64,000 nt of DNA from Taiwanofungus camphoratus (GCA_003999685.1 CP021224.1:1178001-1242000); one strand, 5' to 3'; positions 11,546-24,259 are shown, numbered from the stretch's first letter. Translations and numbers: made by a program. The notes: generated by a model from the letters alone, not told the origin.

Positions 11546-14408
11546 TTAAATGACACCATTTTTAACCTGAAACCCCAATACATCTTACGTCAGAAAAGGA
11601 ATCACTCTTCTTGAGTCATATAGACCCACCTTCTGCATAAAACCCGATACACGACCGATGTCAATAACTTGCGATTCACTTTCTACAGCGATGACGAGGT
11701 TCTGGAGCATCTGTACGAAGAGTGATCATCAGACCCTGCGCAAAACACAGATGATGGCCATATACTTACCTCCTCAACTTTGTCGACAGGCACTCCGGTA
11801 CATAATGCGACGATCTTCTTACATTGAAACTCCTTCACCAAGCTGGCGCCCTGCAACGACCTCATCCGTGCGTCCATCAGCGCCTCGATCCTCTCGTGCC
11901 ACATCTTCATCCTTCTGAGCTTGATCAAGCTCGCTACACTGTCCGTCGTTGGCATGGCAGGCTCCGTATCGAGATTGAACGAGAGCTCAACGGCGCCCCC
12001 AAGCCCTGTCATCGTCGACGTCTGTCCGCGCATCTGGAATGCAGGTCCTGCAACCGTCATTGCGTCCCTGCCGTCCAGCTCCGTCCGCCCCGTCCAGTCG
12101 AAGTGGTCCTCGTCCTCGAGCGCTTTCTCAACGTTGCGCACGCGTTGGTTCACTTGATCCATCTCGCCGCATCGCGCCGTCCACGCCTGGATTTGCTTCC
12201 GCTGTTCGGAGAGCTCGCGTGTCGCTGCGCGGAGGTGCGCCTGCGTCACGTCTAGCTGCTCTTGCTTGGTTTTGATCTCCACGCCGAAGTCATCACCAAG
12301 AGATTTAATCATGTTGGTCATGTCTACGATTTGGAAGGATCAAGAACAACATGAAGACGTAATCGCCGCAAGACCTACCAGCTATAACATCTTGACTTTT
12401 CAAGACTGGTGCTGAAGGACCCGACCGTAATGATGATAGGATATCATCGGCACGGATACCACCTCCAAGTTCCTAAGGACAGGAATCATAGCGCGAGTAG
12501 AATATATCAGTGAAACCAACTCAGAGGATGTAGACAGTTGCCCTGCTGACCTCGGTCTCCACCCCAAAATCACCTGGTCGCAGACCCAGTTTATTTGGTA
12601 ACACTCGGTTCGCACCCACATCAAGTAATGTCCTGACCAAGCTACGGTTGCCTACCCTTGCCGCAATATTCAGCGCCGTATCGCCGTGTTCGTCCTGCAG
12701 GTCGACCAGCGATCGAAAGTCACCCCCCTGATGCTGCGCGATCCAGTAAAAAACCTGGTCAAGGTAATACCGCGCGGCCGCCGCGCGCCCCTTCACGCCG
12801 GCGCTCGCGACGATGTGGTGCAGCACACTCTTGCGCGCGGTGTCGAGCGTGCGGAGCGACGCATGCAGCGCGGCGACGAGCGCGTGGAACGTCTGCGTGT
12901 CCGCGCCGTGCGTCGCGAGGCACGCACGCATCAGCGGCGTCTCACCGCTGTAGTTCCCGCGGTGCACGTCCGCGCCGCCCGCGAGCAGCGCCGCGACGGT
13001 CATGTGCCGCGCGAGGCTGGCGGCGAGGTGCAGCGCGGTGTGTCCCTGGTCGTCGAGCACGGCATCGACGTCCGCGCCCATGCCCAGCGCGGGGTTGTCC
13101 GGCGCGATCTCGCGCAGGAGGTCGAGCACAGGCGCCGGGTCGTCTTGTTTGCATATGGCCGCGACGACTGCGGCGCGCCGAACGTCCTTTGCAGGTGCTG
13201 AGAGGTCCGTCATGCGATGCATTGCGGGCTTTGACGCGAGTCTGATGATGTGAGGATCACCGTCTGTTTCTTCGGGCACCCTACCGTTAAGCATGATTGA
13301 TTGTGAGCTCGCAGGGCGAGACATCCCGTTGGTCATAACTTGGGTAGAGGGTGGTGGTCCCTCGGCGCCGGTAGGTCCTGTATGCGGGGCATTAACAGTT
13401 GTTTCTGCGTGTGGTGGCGACGGTTCTGTTCGTGCCCTCTTCGCAGGAGAAGGTCCGCCACCGGTAGTTAAATGTGGTACCGTAGATGGCGGGCGCGATC
13501 TATCTATCATCTGTATATCAGGGGAAGCAGCAAGGACAGGCGGGGATACTTGAGAGGGATGCGAGGTAGACGCTACAGGTGATTCGAGCTCTAAATCTGA
13601 ACGCGAACGTTTGAGAGAGGATTGACTGAGTGGCGGTGGTGTCGGAGAGACGCCATGGAGGGAATGAAAGGGAGACTGCGGGTACGCGCCTGGATGATAT
13701 GGACCCGATGAGGGATAAGTGCTGGACCGCACCAAAGGCATACCTGTTGTAGAGGGAGTAAAGAGGCCTTGGGCGCGGCCCTGGTTGAGGAGGCGGAGTG
13801 CGGAGCCGGGCATGATGGGGGGCGGAGCGAGACCTGCAGGAACATAATTTGCAGGAGTGCCTAAGCTAGAGAATGATGAAGCAGAAGATAGCGGACGTGG
13901 AGATCCTGTACCAGTCATGTTTGGCAAGCCTGGCGGCAGTGCCCCTAGCGGATTTGCATTGGGAACGAAGTCGAATAGCGGCGCCAAAAGAGGAGCGACA
14001 CCGTACTGTATGGCGATGTCGCGGCCTCGCTCGAGGGGGATCCTACAAGTGGTTCAGGACCAATGCAAAGAAGGGAGATGAGCACGTACCATGTTCCTTG
14101 ATACTTGCCGTAGCCCCCCTGAACGATCTCATGTTTTCCGGGCAAGATTTCCTTTTCGAGAATCTTTGTGCGGCGGCCCTTGTCTACGCCTGCGACCTTG
14201 AGTATTTGAGTCGCGTTCACGTAGGAGTCGGCGCGACGGCGCATGACTGCAATGCCGCGCACCATGCACTCGTAGACCTGGACGCGGTACGCGTATCAGC
14301 CATGGCGTCACGCCCGTGCCCTGTACCACGTACTTGGACGGAGGAGTAGACGGCGTTGTATATCTTGACTGGGGGCTGCTGCCCCTGTTGTCGCTGAATG
14401 GCCTGCAT
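11546..14408 (-). CDS. MBP1: APSES-domain cell-cycle transcription factor, MBP1/SWI4 type with ankyrin repeats
   Basis: DNA-binding subunit of an MBF/SBF-like G1/S transcription factor. The splice model gives 834 residues in seven exons: 14408-14334, 14277-14090, 14042-12551, 12472-12379, 12323-11770, 11710-11630, 11566-11546. Residues about 12-110 form the APSES/KilA-N domain ([53 protein letters not shown]). A Pro/Ser-rich linker follows, then ankyrin repeats ([40 protein letters not shown]), a coiled coil ([20 protein letters not shown]) and the family C-terminus ending GFMQK-VKNGVI. Start chosen at the Met just before VKIYN; the frame is open upstream, but that DNA is pyrimidine-rich leader. 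The ankyrin exon is much more GC-rich than its surroundings. Confidence 0.93.
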
Positions 14409-14900
14409 GGAGACAGACGTGGCGCGAGAGGAGGAGGTTGATGAGGAGGAGGAGGAGGAGAGGGAGAGAGAGCCGGGCGGGAAGGCGAGGGGAAGCGCTC
14501 TCACGTCGCGCGCCGAGACGCGCTCACAGGCGTGTCTGCGGAGATCGAATCGTAGCCACCGTCCCGCGTGGATTTTGGGCGCATGCCACCACCGCGATCC
14601 ACTCCTCGTGACTTGTCCGCTCGGGTTAGGGCTCCAGTGCTCGCGTTTCCGCCTGCTGAGAGGAGAGATTGCTGGGTCTGAGGGGATGGTTACTTGAGTA
14701 CCTCCACCCGTCGCCCGTGTTGCGGTGGTAGCCCGTTGAGAGGTCACGACACCGTAACGCCATTTACAGCCTCGTTGCAGCCGGCGGGTGACGCTGTCAC
14801 GCGACAGCCACGCGATCGCAGGCGTCTGTTTGCCATACTGGGACTCGTCCTCCTTACAGCGCGGCTAGCGTCCAAAGAGCCTTTTGGCTGCATCCAAACC
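14409..14900. other. Bidirectional promoter region between MBP1 and MVP1
   Basis: Divergent genes share this 492 bp. It holds a purine-rich run on the plus strand (GAG/GAGA repeats at about 14425-14475), which is a pyrimidine tract on the MBP1 coding strand, as is common in front of fungal start codons. I found no exact ACGCGT site for the MBF factor here, only near matches (ACGCGC, ACGCGA). Confidence 0.6.
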
Positions 14901-17540
14901 ATGTTCAACGCTCCAAGACCAGCACAGCCATACGGCGTGTCCTCCACAAATGGCTTTGGCGGCAGCTTCGTGCACGACAACCCCCTCGCGAGCTCCATGT
15001 ACGACGACGGACTCGACCCATGGAGCAGCGCGCCCTCTCCAGCACCCCCGCCCATCCTTCCTTCATTTCCGTCCACTTCCACCGGCTTTAGTTCCGTGAT
15101 TGGTGCGTCGTGCTGTGTCTCGATCTGCGCTCGTGGCCGTGCCTGACGGGCGTGGGCAGGGGACGCGATTGTACCAGCAATCTACAATCAGGCCTTCGCT
15201 GCAGTTGATGCCGCCAAAACCGGCGAAACGTCCGTCAACGCCCTCTCGCGGGTCCTCGGGACCTCCTCCCTCCCCGCCTCGACTATCGACAAGGCAAGTC
15301 TTCATCCCTCTGCATGCGTCATTTACGGGACCTCGGTCGCAGATCGTCAGCCTGGTCAGCTCGCGCCCTCGCGTGTCCAGACTCGAGTTCTTTGTTGCAC
15401 TCGCCCTTGCTGCGCTTGCACAAAGCGGAAAGGGTACGCCTCTGGTATTATCTATGTATTCAGATTCAGAAAACGCTGCCCTCAGACGTCAGCATCGAGC
15501 GCGTCGCCGCACTAGCGCGGGAAGACGCCCTGCCCGTCCCCTCTCTCGATCTGTCATCCCTTGCGTCCTCAGCACCAGCCTTCGGCCCATTCAGCGGACC
15601 CATCCGCGCACATGCCCCCCGTGGCTTTACAGAGGACCCCTGGAACGTGCCAAAGTTCCCAAGCACACCCGCCGCCGGCGCTAATGGCGTCGGCAGCCTG
15701 CACAACGGCGCACCGTCCAGCATCTCCGGGACCGGCCTCCCGAAGGATTGGTGGAAGAAGCAGGAAACAGTCTATGTGAACGTGCTCGGGCAGCACGGGT
15801 TCTTGCTGAATAGGTATCTCGTGTATGAGATTTCGACTGACGTCAGTGGTTTGTGTCCTCGTTGTGCTACCGTCGGCTGATGAGGCCGGTTGAGTAGCGG
15901 GGCGCGCCTGTGCCGAGACGATATTCAGAATTTGTGTTCTTGTGGGATTGCTTAGTTCGCCGCTATCCGTTCCGCCTGCTTCCGGCATTGCCACCAAAGC
16001 GATTAGGACGTACGTAGCTCACCGTTCGCAGATTTTTACATACTTATAAGCTAGTTCGACAGCGGACGAGAGCTTCCTGGAGCAAAGAAGGTAGGATGCA
16101 TGCATCTCATGATAAACGCAGCCGCTGAATTCACAACAGGAAAGGACTAGCGAGGTTCCTCAACTTTGTCATGTATGTCCGACCTATCCCAGGAGTTCTT
16201 GGAGTAGTGTATAACTGTCTGCATAGTAATCACCCCGTCATCAAGGAAGACGGCCTGCTCTCCGTCTTCCTCACCGAGCCCTCGCTCGAGGCGTGGCGCA
16301 AGCACTCGTCCGTCTCCTACGAAGAGGAGTCCGCGAGCAAGCGCGTTGACCGCATCGAGGAGATGAGCATCCCGAGCGACCTCGAAGAGAAACTCGCGTA
16401 CGTATCTCCCCTGCCTCAGTAATAGTCCTCTGATCCGGAGAACGAGCGCGTGCTGACTGCGGCTGCAGCATCGTGCGTGGTAAGATCGGCTTCCTCATCG
16501 AGCACTGGCAGAGGATCTGCATGCTCGCGGAGCGCGTCGTCCGGCGGCGCGAGGCAGAAGCGGTACGGGTCACTCTCGCTCGGCGCGCGTATCTCCCGGC
16601 TCACTTCCGCTTGCCCCCGTTCGTGCCCTCCCACGCCCGCTCGTCGTCCGTGTCCTCCGCCGACTCGGCCGCGTCGCTGTCCGCGTCGTCGATGCTCTCT
16701 GGGCTCGGCGCTGCTGTTGGTGTCGGCTCCGGCTATGCGGCGCGTGGTGTGGACGGCGTGGACGGCCAGGCGGACTTGTCGCGGCTCACGAATACGGTGA
16801 AGAGCCTCGTGGAGGTGAACGAGCGGTGTTGGCGTGGGGAGGGATGTGAGTTGTGTGGTGGGGTGCGGCAGGGCCTTGTCGAGATGGCTGCGCACACGCA
16901 GAAGCATTCAGATGCGCTGGAGCACCGAGTAAGTCTATCCCCTACTTACTTGCGCTACGAAGGAATCCATTGATTCCCGTCCAAGTCACGCACAATGCTT
17001 TACTCGACGCTCGAGGCCATGAAGGTGAGCTGTAGGCTCTTTACCGTGCCATGCGGCAACTGACTGCAGCTCAACGCCAGGGCCAGCGTGATCTATACAT
17101 CGCCATGCGGGACCTGTTCATTCGCCACGACCGATTGTCTATCGACCAAGTTGAGCGCCTGAGGAAGCGCGTTGATACGAACTCGCTGAAGCTCGAGACC
17201 GTGAAGCAGACACAGAAGGACGGGTGGGAGCAGGAGGCGGACAAGATCACCGTGCTTATCGAAAAGGACCAGGCCGCGATAGCCGCGCAGCTGAATAGAA
17301 GGGTATTCATACGCGCCTGGTATGTCTGCGGAATCAGTTGGGGATAGTCGTTGTTAAGCTGACTTGCTAACGCCGTTAAGCATGTGGCACGAGCTGCGAG
17401 TGGTGGTGCATAACAGAGAGAACGCGCTGCTCACACAAGCGATCAAGACCTTTGCGCGTGAAGAACTAGATTTTTCAGAAGGCTTGGTGTCCAATTGGAC
17501 ATCGCTGGTGGATGCAGTGGGAAGCATGCCTTACGAGTAG
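14901..17540 (+). CDS. MVP1: Sorting nexin MVP1 (PX-BAR)
   Basis: Endosomal sorting nexin that binds PI3P and takes part in retrieval from the prevacuolar compartment. The N-terminus is followed by an EH-like helical region (AIYNQAFAAVDAAKTGETSV...LGTSSLPASTIDK), a PX domain (VYVNVLGQHGFLLNRYLVYE; RGAPVPRRYSEFVFLWDCLV; FRLLPALPPKRLGPDESFLE; GLARFLNFVM; HPVIKEDGLLSVFLTEP) and a C-terminal BAR-like helical region (QRDLYIAMRDLFIRHDRLSI; ERLRKRVDTNSLKLETVK; KDQAAIAAQLNRRVFIRACM). Start ATG 14901; stop 17538-17540. The intron 15294-15342 is GC-AG (AAG|GCAAGT). A GC-rich Ser/Ala-rich stretch near 16560-16760 sits between the PX and helical parts. Confidence 0.92.
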
Positions 17541-17844
17541 AACCGAGGCGCGTGCGGGGTACGCGGTTACATGCGCACATATAATAATATACCATTCGCA
17601 CTTGCATACATTGTACATAGTATAGTTTCGCAACTGACGACGTTATGACATGTTACGACATCAAACTTCGTCCACTGTGGATCATAAGAGCATTCTGTAA
17701 ATTCAATAGACCGAGAATTCAGTTAAAAACGACAGGTGCCAAGACATTGCTATTCGAACAGTAACGTAGGATGTACTAGTGATACATCTTAACAAAGCAG
17801 ATAAATAACGCAAATCCTGAACAACTGACAGCGTCGAGACACTC
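17541..17844. other. Convergent 3' flanks of MVP1 and the BYE1-like gene
   Basis: AT-rich 304 bp between two stop codons, without any recognisable gene or repeat. Both transcripts must terminate here. Confidence 0.6.
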
Positions 17845-20800
17845 TCAGCTCCATCGTGGGGGCTCTCCCCACCCACGGCCCCTTGGAGGACTCGATGCCC
17901 CTCCTCTTCCACGCCCTCTACTTCTCGGCCAACCAGCGTCTCTATGTCGGTCGTGGCTCCGTCCCCTTCCGCGTCCGCCAACTCTTCCACGGCGGCCCCG
18001 CTCGCCACCCCCATCATAAGGAGGCGGGTTCGGACGGTCCTGCTCATAGCGACTGTAAGATGCATCAGGGAAAGGTCGAGGTGGAGGAAGGGGTTGCGCA
18101 GCACTAGGAAACGAAGCGGGAGGTGAAAACGCGGAAGGGAAGCTAGGCGTCGGATTTAGCCATGGCTGAAGAGGTATTGCAGGCATGGAGGATTGCGCGG
18201 GTACTGGCATAGAAGACTGAGGCGGTGGTTGCTGGGTAGGTTGCGGAAGGGACACTATTGCTGTTGCCGACAGCTGTCGCAACATCTGCTGAATCTGCTC
18301 CGGCGTCAAGGCTGCCACTTCCTTCGCCAACGTTGCGGTGGACACATTGGCTGGCGGTGACAGCGGCGCAGCCGAGGACGACTGGGTAAAGAGATTTGGT
18401 ACAGAGTTGGAAAGCTGCGGCAGGAGGGACAGGTTGAATGCCGGCATAGTAGGCTGGGGAGGTGGTGCTGGTGGTGCTGGTGGCGGAGCGAGTTTCCCTC
18501 TTGTGAGAACCCAGATACCTATGAGATAATTGGAGTTTCGTAATTTTGGCAGTCGAAGGTCGTCAAGAAGCTCCATATAATCTGGGATCGCATCCGTGGA
18601 AAGTAAAGGTATAATATAAAATTCTCGGCCTGGCGCATGCTCCTTAGGACGATTACCCCAAGGGAAGACTAGACCATGCCGCCTGCGTGTTAGCAAGTTG
18701 TGAGTCATTGGTACAAAAATGAACAGGTCGGAAAGCACTCACCCTTTTGCAATAAGATGATCGATTAGTGTCTTGAATCCAATGCTCTCGATACCAGAAC
18801 CAGGTTCGGGAGAAAAGGCAACTGCAATCAACTCCTTCGAAGAAGCGAGGCGCATCTGCGTAAGATAAAGAGCAGACTTCTCAACTGGTACTCGGCCGTC
18901 TATCCTAAGCTCTTTTGAAGGGAACAAGGTCTGCCAGAGAGCTGGGTCACCTAACGTCCGGCCTCCCGTTTGACGCGCATTGAGAGATACATCCTGCGCC
19001 ATTGTTGAATCCAGAGGCATACTCAGCTACCAAAAAGAGTCAGTTATACAGCGTAGACTGGAGATAGAGTTGGTTACATACTGTCCCCGTCCAAACTTTA
19101 GGAATAGCCTCGAAAGCCGCACGTTGTGCTTCGGGACTGTTATCCTCAACTTGAGCAGGAGCTTTCTCATCCTCGTCCTTGCCTAAGAACATATCGAAAT
19201 CTTGATCGTCTGCTTCCTCGCCTATAATATCCATTTCAACAGGCGGCGGTTCTCTCGGCTCTTCATCGCGGGTTGATTCTTCCGCCTTTTCTACCTTCAC
19301 CTCTGATTGCTGCTCGAAGACAGGATCCGCACCCTTCGGTGTCCACAGGGAGCTCAGATCGAATGATGGACGGGAGGATATGTCAGGCCTGGCTGCAAAT
19401 GGAGAAATGCCAGCAGAAGGTGTATGTGGTGTGTCCGACGGACTTGGCTCTTCCGCAGACTTCTCCTTTTGCTCTGTTAGCATTGACGGTGATTCGTCTC
19501 CGAATGGCGTTGGCGTTGGCCCCCCGATAGGCGTTATGTCTTGTGTGATGTCTTCATCGATATTAATGAGGTCGGCGAGATTCAGCTCAGGCTCCGCGGA
19601 TGTCGCATAGTCTGAGGCAGATGGTACGAATAAAGGATTCAAGGGTGGACGCTCCATGCCCACTGCGGGGTCATTTGACTGTATCGATTGCATGGGCACT
19701 GGCGGGGGAGCACCCCAACTTTGGGTCTGTGGCACAACTGGAGAATCAGGCGGGACAGATCCCTGTCCCTGAGAGCTGGCGGACTGTGCGCGCTGTGCTT
19801 GGACCCTCAGGCGGGCGAGTCGCTCTCTCTCCATCCGCTCTTCCTCTTCTTCCTCGCGCTTACGCTCAAGATCGCGCTGCGCGGCACCGTTCACATCCTC
19901 GATGTCTTGGATACCCTTGTGCGTGATCTTGGCGCGCGGAAGGGTCTGCTTCTTCAGGATGGAATGCGCTAAAGCCTCCTGCTCGGCCTGTCTGATAGAC
20001 TGCTTCATCTCTTCATTTGCCAAGTCTGTTGAAGACATCGTAGATAGCTGCTTTGGAGTAATATGGGACGACGCAATACGTTTGTGAAGAGAAACACGAT
20101 CAGGCTGGCTTAAATTATATGAAAGCATGCGAAACCGCTCCCTAAGAGAAGAACAACAAGGTCAGTGAATACATCTCACAGCGACACAAAATCAGGACAT
20201 ACTTATACTTTCCTGCAGCAGCGTGCTTGCCAGTCTTATCAGGCTCTGAATATATTTCATACATGCATTGCTCAAGATCAGCAGCAAACTGCTTCGCCTT
20301 TCCATTCAGCTTCTCCTTCTCCTCATCCGTCACATCCTCTTGCTTCTTATCCGGCTGCAGATCGTTGCCAATAGCGCCCTGAGGAGGCACCTCATCACGC
20401 AAGAAGGGATATCGCAAGTAAATATAGCAGAACACCTCCTGCAACTTGTTTGAACAGTACTTCCGCGTAGGATCATCTCCCGGAGTAGACTCGGACCGCA
20501 CGCGTTTTGCTGCTGGCTGAGGTGCAGCCTGAGCTGACGGCTTCCGCTTCGGGTTACCACTAGGACCCGGAGAGGCAGAACTTGTGCGCACGCCGACGTC
20601 TCTCGACGCAGCACTTGTGCGATGCAGTTGTTTCTGGACCCGTGACCCCTTAGTCGACTGAACCGAATCTGACTCAGAATCGGACGATACCGATACGCGC
20701 CGGGTACGACGCTGAGCGTTCAAGAAATCCCATCAAGAAATGTACGGCAGGAGGACTAGAATGAGACATACCTTCCCCATTGCTTTCGCTTTCGTCCTAT

Positions 20801-21872
20801 CCGCCACATACTCATCCGCGCTTCCATCATCATCGTCGTCATCCGACTCTGACAATTGTTCTTCTTCCTCGTGCCCATTCATCAGCTGATCTGGATGTGC
20901 CACTGAACTGACCTTTGTTACTGTGCCATGAGTAGGACTTGATATGTTCTTGACTTCCTCTAGTTCCTGCGGTCCTTCCCATTCCACTGTATGATAAGAA
21001 TAGATCGATTAGCAATCGCACGACAGCAAGCCACGGCCACGAACACAAAACAAATGAAAATTATGAGACGCTCGCAATGGCAGCTCGCAGCAAATCCCTC
21101 TGAAAAATTTACGACACCATCTGTGCACGCCCTCGACCCCTCAAAACATTGACGACTCTCACTGACCACGTCAAGTATCTACTTGCGACGGCGACGACGC
21201 TGGAACTACTACCTCATTTGCCTACAATGCGAGTGGAACAGCCGGTGCACGGTTGTTGTGGCGTCGAGGGCGCTCAATAGACCTCTACATACAAGACATA
21301 GGGGTGCGGACCACTCATAATGCAGGCACAAAGAACAGACAACATTACAGATCATATTGTCGAAGTACAGTATGAATAGGGAGGCAGATAGGGACAGAAT
21401 GGAAATGTAGCGGCAGAAGAGGGAACCAACGATACTCACTGATGGAACGCAGACCGGTCTTTTCGTGGCAAGGAGGGCAAATGTAGATCTCTGCAGAGAA
21501 ATAGTAAAGTTGTTACCAGGACGTGTGATTGAATCGTGTCGGAGTCAGGCTTACGTATGTCCTCTGCGTCTCTCTCATCTAGCCTCACACAGCGAAAGTG
21601 ATACCTGGAAAAAAAATCAATCCTCCGTTTGAGCATGCAAAGTACGACGCCTTGACGCACCACTCTTTACACTCTTCGCATCTGATCATGGGCGATCCGT
21701 CATCTGATTTTCTGCACAAGCAATGCACTTTGGACCCCTTACTTGCGGTCCGAGGCTTTGCCTTTCCCTTCGCCTTTCCCCCATTCATCTTCGCATTTTC
21801 CTTGTTCTCTACCTGTATTGAATCATCTTGCTGTCCTGTTCTGCGAGTACGCATTGCCGAACGTGTAGCCAT
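17845..21872 (-). CDS. BYE1: BYE1-like PHD-TFIIS-SPOC transcription elongation regulator
   Basis: Nuclear RNA polymerase II-associated protein. The eight-exon model (21872-21661, 21604-21555, 21490-21440, 20986-20772, 20711-20203, 20141-19082, 19026-18743, 18682-17845) gives exactly 1072 residues. In order: a PHD finger near residues 48-105 with all ligands visible (CLC, CEEC, YHFRC, CPPC), an acidic Ser/Asp tract, a TFIIS central-like helical domain (RKYCSNKLQEVFCYIYLRYP... ASSHITPKQLSTMSSTDLAN, then EEMKQSIRQAEQEALAHSIL), a Pro/Ser linker, a SPOC domain (FPSKELRIDGRVPVEKSALY... GRHGLVFPWGNRPKEH), and a Pro-rich then RGG-type tail (RGRVGGRGRGRSHDR). This is the yeast Bye1 order; the RGG tail is extra. 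The third intron is 453 nt, far longer than its neighbours. Confidence 0.9.
20987..21439 (-). other. BYE1: Unusually long intron of the BYE1-like gene
   Basis: This intron joins the PHD exon (ending ...RSI) to the exon starting MEWEGPQELEEV. Donor GTGAGT at 21439, acceptor ACAG ending at 20987. It is 453 nt, against 43-65 nt for nearly all other introns here. It holds open frames but nothing I recognise. Confidence 0.75.
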
Positions 21873-24153
21873 CGTCGCAAAATTTCAAGATTATACTTTA
21901 CGCCGCAGTCGCAGTGAGCCGTGGAGACACAACGGAGGTGGGTGGAGCTGTTTTCGCTTATTTCAGGATTTTTCAATGTCCGCTTGAGCTTCAGTGGGAC
22001 CCCGCGAGTGTGGCCCAATGGTATTCAAAGCTGTGGCTACCATCTTGGCAAGCCGCAAAACATACGGTAAACCCAGGAAAACATGTCCTAGGACTTCCCT
22101 ATTTTCATAATAGGGAATCATCAGTTATACGAGAAGCGAGTGGAAAATCAGACACGCATTTACTCCGTCACTCCTTAGTTTTCGACGAAGGTGTCCGGAG
22201 TCATGCTCCATATACAGCAGCTCTATAGATGGCCCGTGCGACGTGTAGCCTCATGGTAAACCTCTTGATATAACTTATAGCTGATTCTGATTCTTGACAG
22301 GAGTCTGCAGCCTTGAGGCTTTATCGTGAATGCATGGGAATCCCTCACCACTACTATTATACCAGAAGCGCGGTATCACCGCGATCGTCGTTCTGCCATA
22401 GCTGACTTGCCCCTGTGATTATATGCGCCCGTAGCTGGATTTTTACCCATCCCTTGTAGCTTTCAGACCCATGCCGACCGCCTCCTACTACTACGGCCCG
22501 ACCCACGGATTTGAACGCTCCTGGAGCGTTCTAGGTGCTTCGTAATTTCTCGGGCAGACAGCTCGAGCCTGTCGCGGACTCCCGAGGCAGGCTTCTGATG
22601 CTGGGTTTATAGACCAAATTCTATCGTGGCATCTACACAAGGTCTATTCCGTGTCCATCTCTCACACTGTGACTGGTGCTCCCTGTAAGTCCTCTACCCA
22701 CGTCGCTCCTGATCACCGTGTCGCAGCATCATCCCCCTTCAACTCGAAAATGGAAGCAAGTGCGGACAGCCACGGCCGAGTGTGCACAGTGGCTCCGGCG
22801 TATCGCTTCTTATCAGCGCGTCAATGTACACGTGAGCGTTATACGCGTTGCACGTGATCGTTCCATATGGGCGATTAGACCTTGATCGCGGTACGCAATG
22901 ACGCGCTCCGGACCCCCGCAGAGGCGCTGACTTCCCTGATATGGCGGCCATCGTGCGGGTACTTACTTGCTCAAGTTTCATCAGGCGTCGGTAAGTTCCC
23001 GGTTCGAGAGCTCAGGAGAATCATGGAATGGGGACGACTGACTCTTCCTATCTGACATGCACGCTTTACAATGGTGATCGCGTTGCCCGCCGTGACCCGG
23101 TCGGTGATTGCAAGTGGATCCCTGGTGTTCCCCGCTTGTCAGCGGCAGCCATGTCTCCGAAACCCAATCCACCATCTCCTCGGCAAACGCATGCTGCTGT
23201 GTGAGCACTTGATAGCCTCGTCATATGCTCGTCATGCGGCTGTCCTCCACAGTCAATGTCTGGCGTGCCCCTATATCTGTATCTGTGCTCCATAGAGGGA
23301 CAGGGTGATCGCATGCATAACTGGCGTTTGGGCGACTGTCTGGTTGCTCGTATTCATTCTACGAGGCAGCGCCGCAGGCTGTGTGGACGGTAGTAGATAG
23401 CATCATGTACTAGGGCTGTCCCTGTCGAGAGATCCGCCCTATTATTCTGCCAGTTATTAGAGTGAACGCTAGTCGGAACGCGAGAAGCTTTGGTTTCCGA
23501 CCCGTTGCAGCGGTAGAAGTGAACGGCGCCTGCTGAACTCTGATTCTACACTTCGGCAAAACGGGCGCTCACGGTCTAAGTGCCGGACACAACTTCGTAG
23601 CGGCGCGTGTCCGTCGTCTCTTCACAACGACCACCAGCTGCTTCGCTCCTTTCACCCTCCGTCCTTTCCACTTCACATCAACCCCGTCGCATCCGGCGAT
23701 ACACAAGTCGTGTCTCGGAGGAGTGTGTACCATATTGATCCTTGCCCACGTTTTCATCTCTTAAGTTTGTCTGCCTTGCGTGCTTGTCCGTCTCAGTCAG
23801 AGCGCTTTACCAACACCGCTGGTTTCCTAGGTTATCACTTTCCTATCACGACCACCCCTCTCGCACATCATTTCGAGCCTCAGAGGTAGCGCACATAGGA
23901 GGGAGCGATCCGCTGACCCTACACACCGGTTCTTGTGGTACGTCGGATCCTACAATTCTTGCTTCACCTCCCGTTCCAAGTTTTGTTTCTGCAGTATCTG
24001 TGAAGCCCAGACGTCCCTCTGCGGCATTCCGGGTGCGATCATCGACGCCTTTACGCTAACCCTTCGCCCATTCTGCACTTCTCATGCTCACCTGGCCGTG
24101 GCATTCACAGGGCCGTCGGAGTTGATTCCGTCTTCCTCTCGTCCTTGTCTTCT
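21873..24153. other. Long intergenic region upstream of BYE1-like and CH-kinase genes
   Basis: About 2.3 kb between divergent genes. I see no coding domain. Two perfect dyads stand out: TTCCCTATT/AATAGGGAA with a 5-nt loop at 22095-22117, and GAACGCTCC-T-GGAGCGTTC at 22513-22531. The last 500 bp are pyrimidine-rich, fitting a long 5' leader of the kinase gene. Confidence 0.55.
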
Positions 24154-24217
24154 GTGAGTGCTTCGGGTCTTCTGCTACTATACACCGCAAATCCAATTGA
24201 TACATGGCCACAGTTAG
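24154..24217 (+). other. Predicted 5'-UTR intron of the CH-kinase gene
   Basis: Consensus donor GTGAGT at 24154-24159 and acceptor GTTAG ending at 24217, 64 nt, just 42 bp before the start codon at 24260. It contains an ATG (24204) opening an out-of-frame reading frame that would overlap the main start; splicing would remove it. Confidence 0.6.
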
Positions 24218-24259
24218 GGGGTTGATACTTCCCGCGTCTGTCGTAGCCTACGTATTCAC

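Noticed and set aside
12658-13245. 195-codon plus-strand frame rich in Arg/Ala/Pro
   Set aside because: Antisense of the GC-rich ankyrin exon of MBP1; composition is a by-product of GCG/CGC codons.
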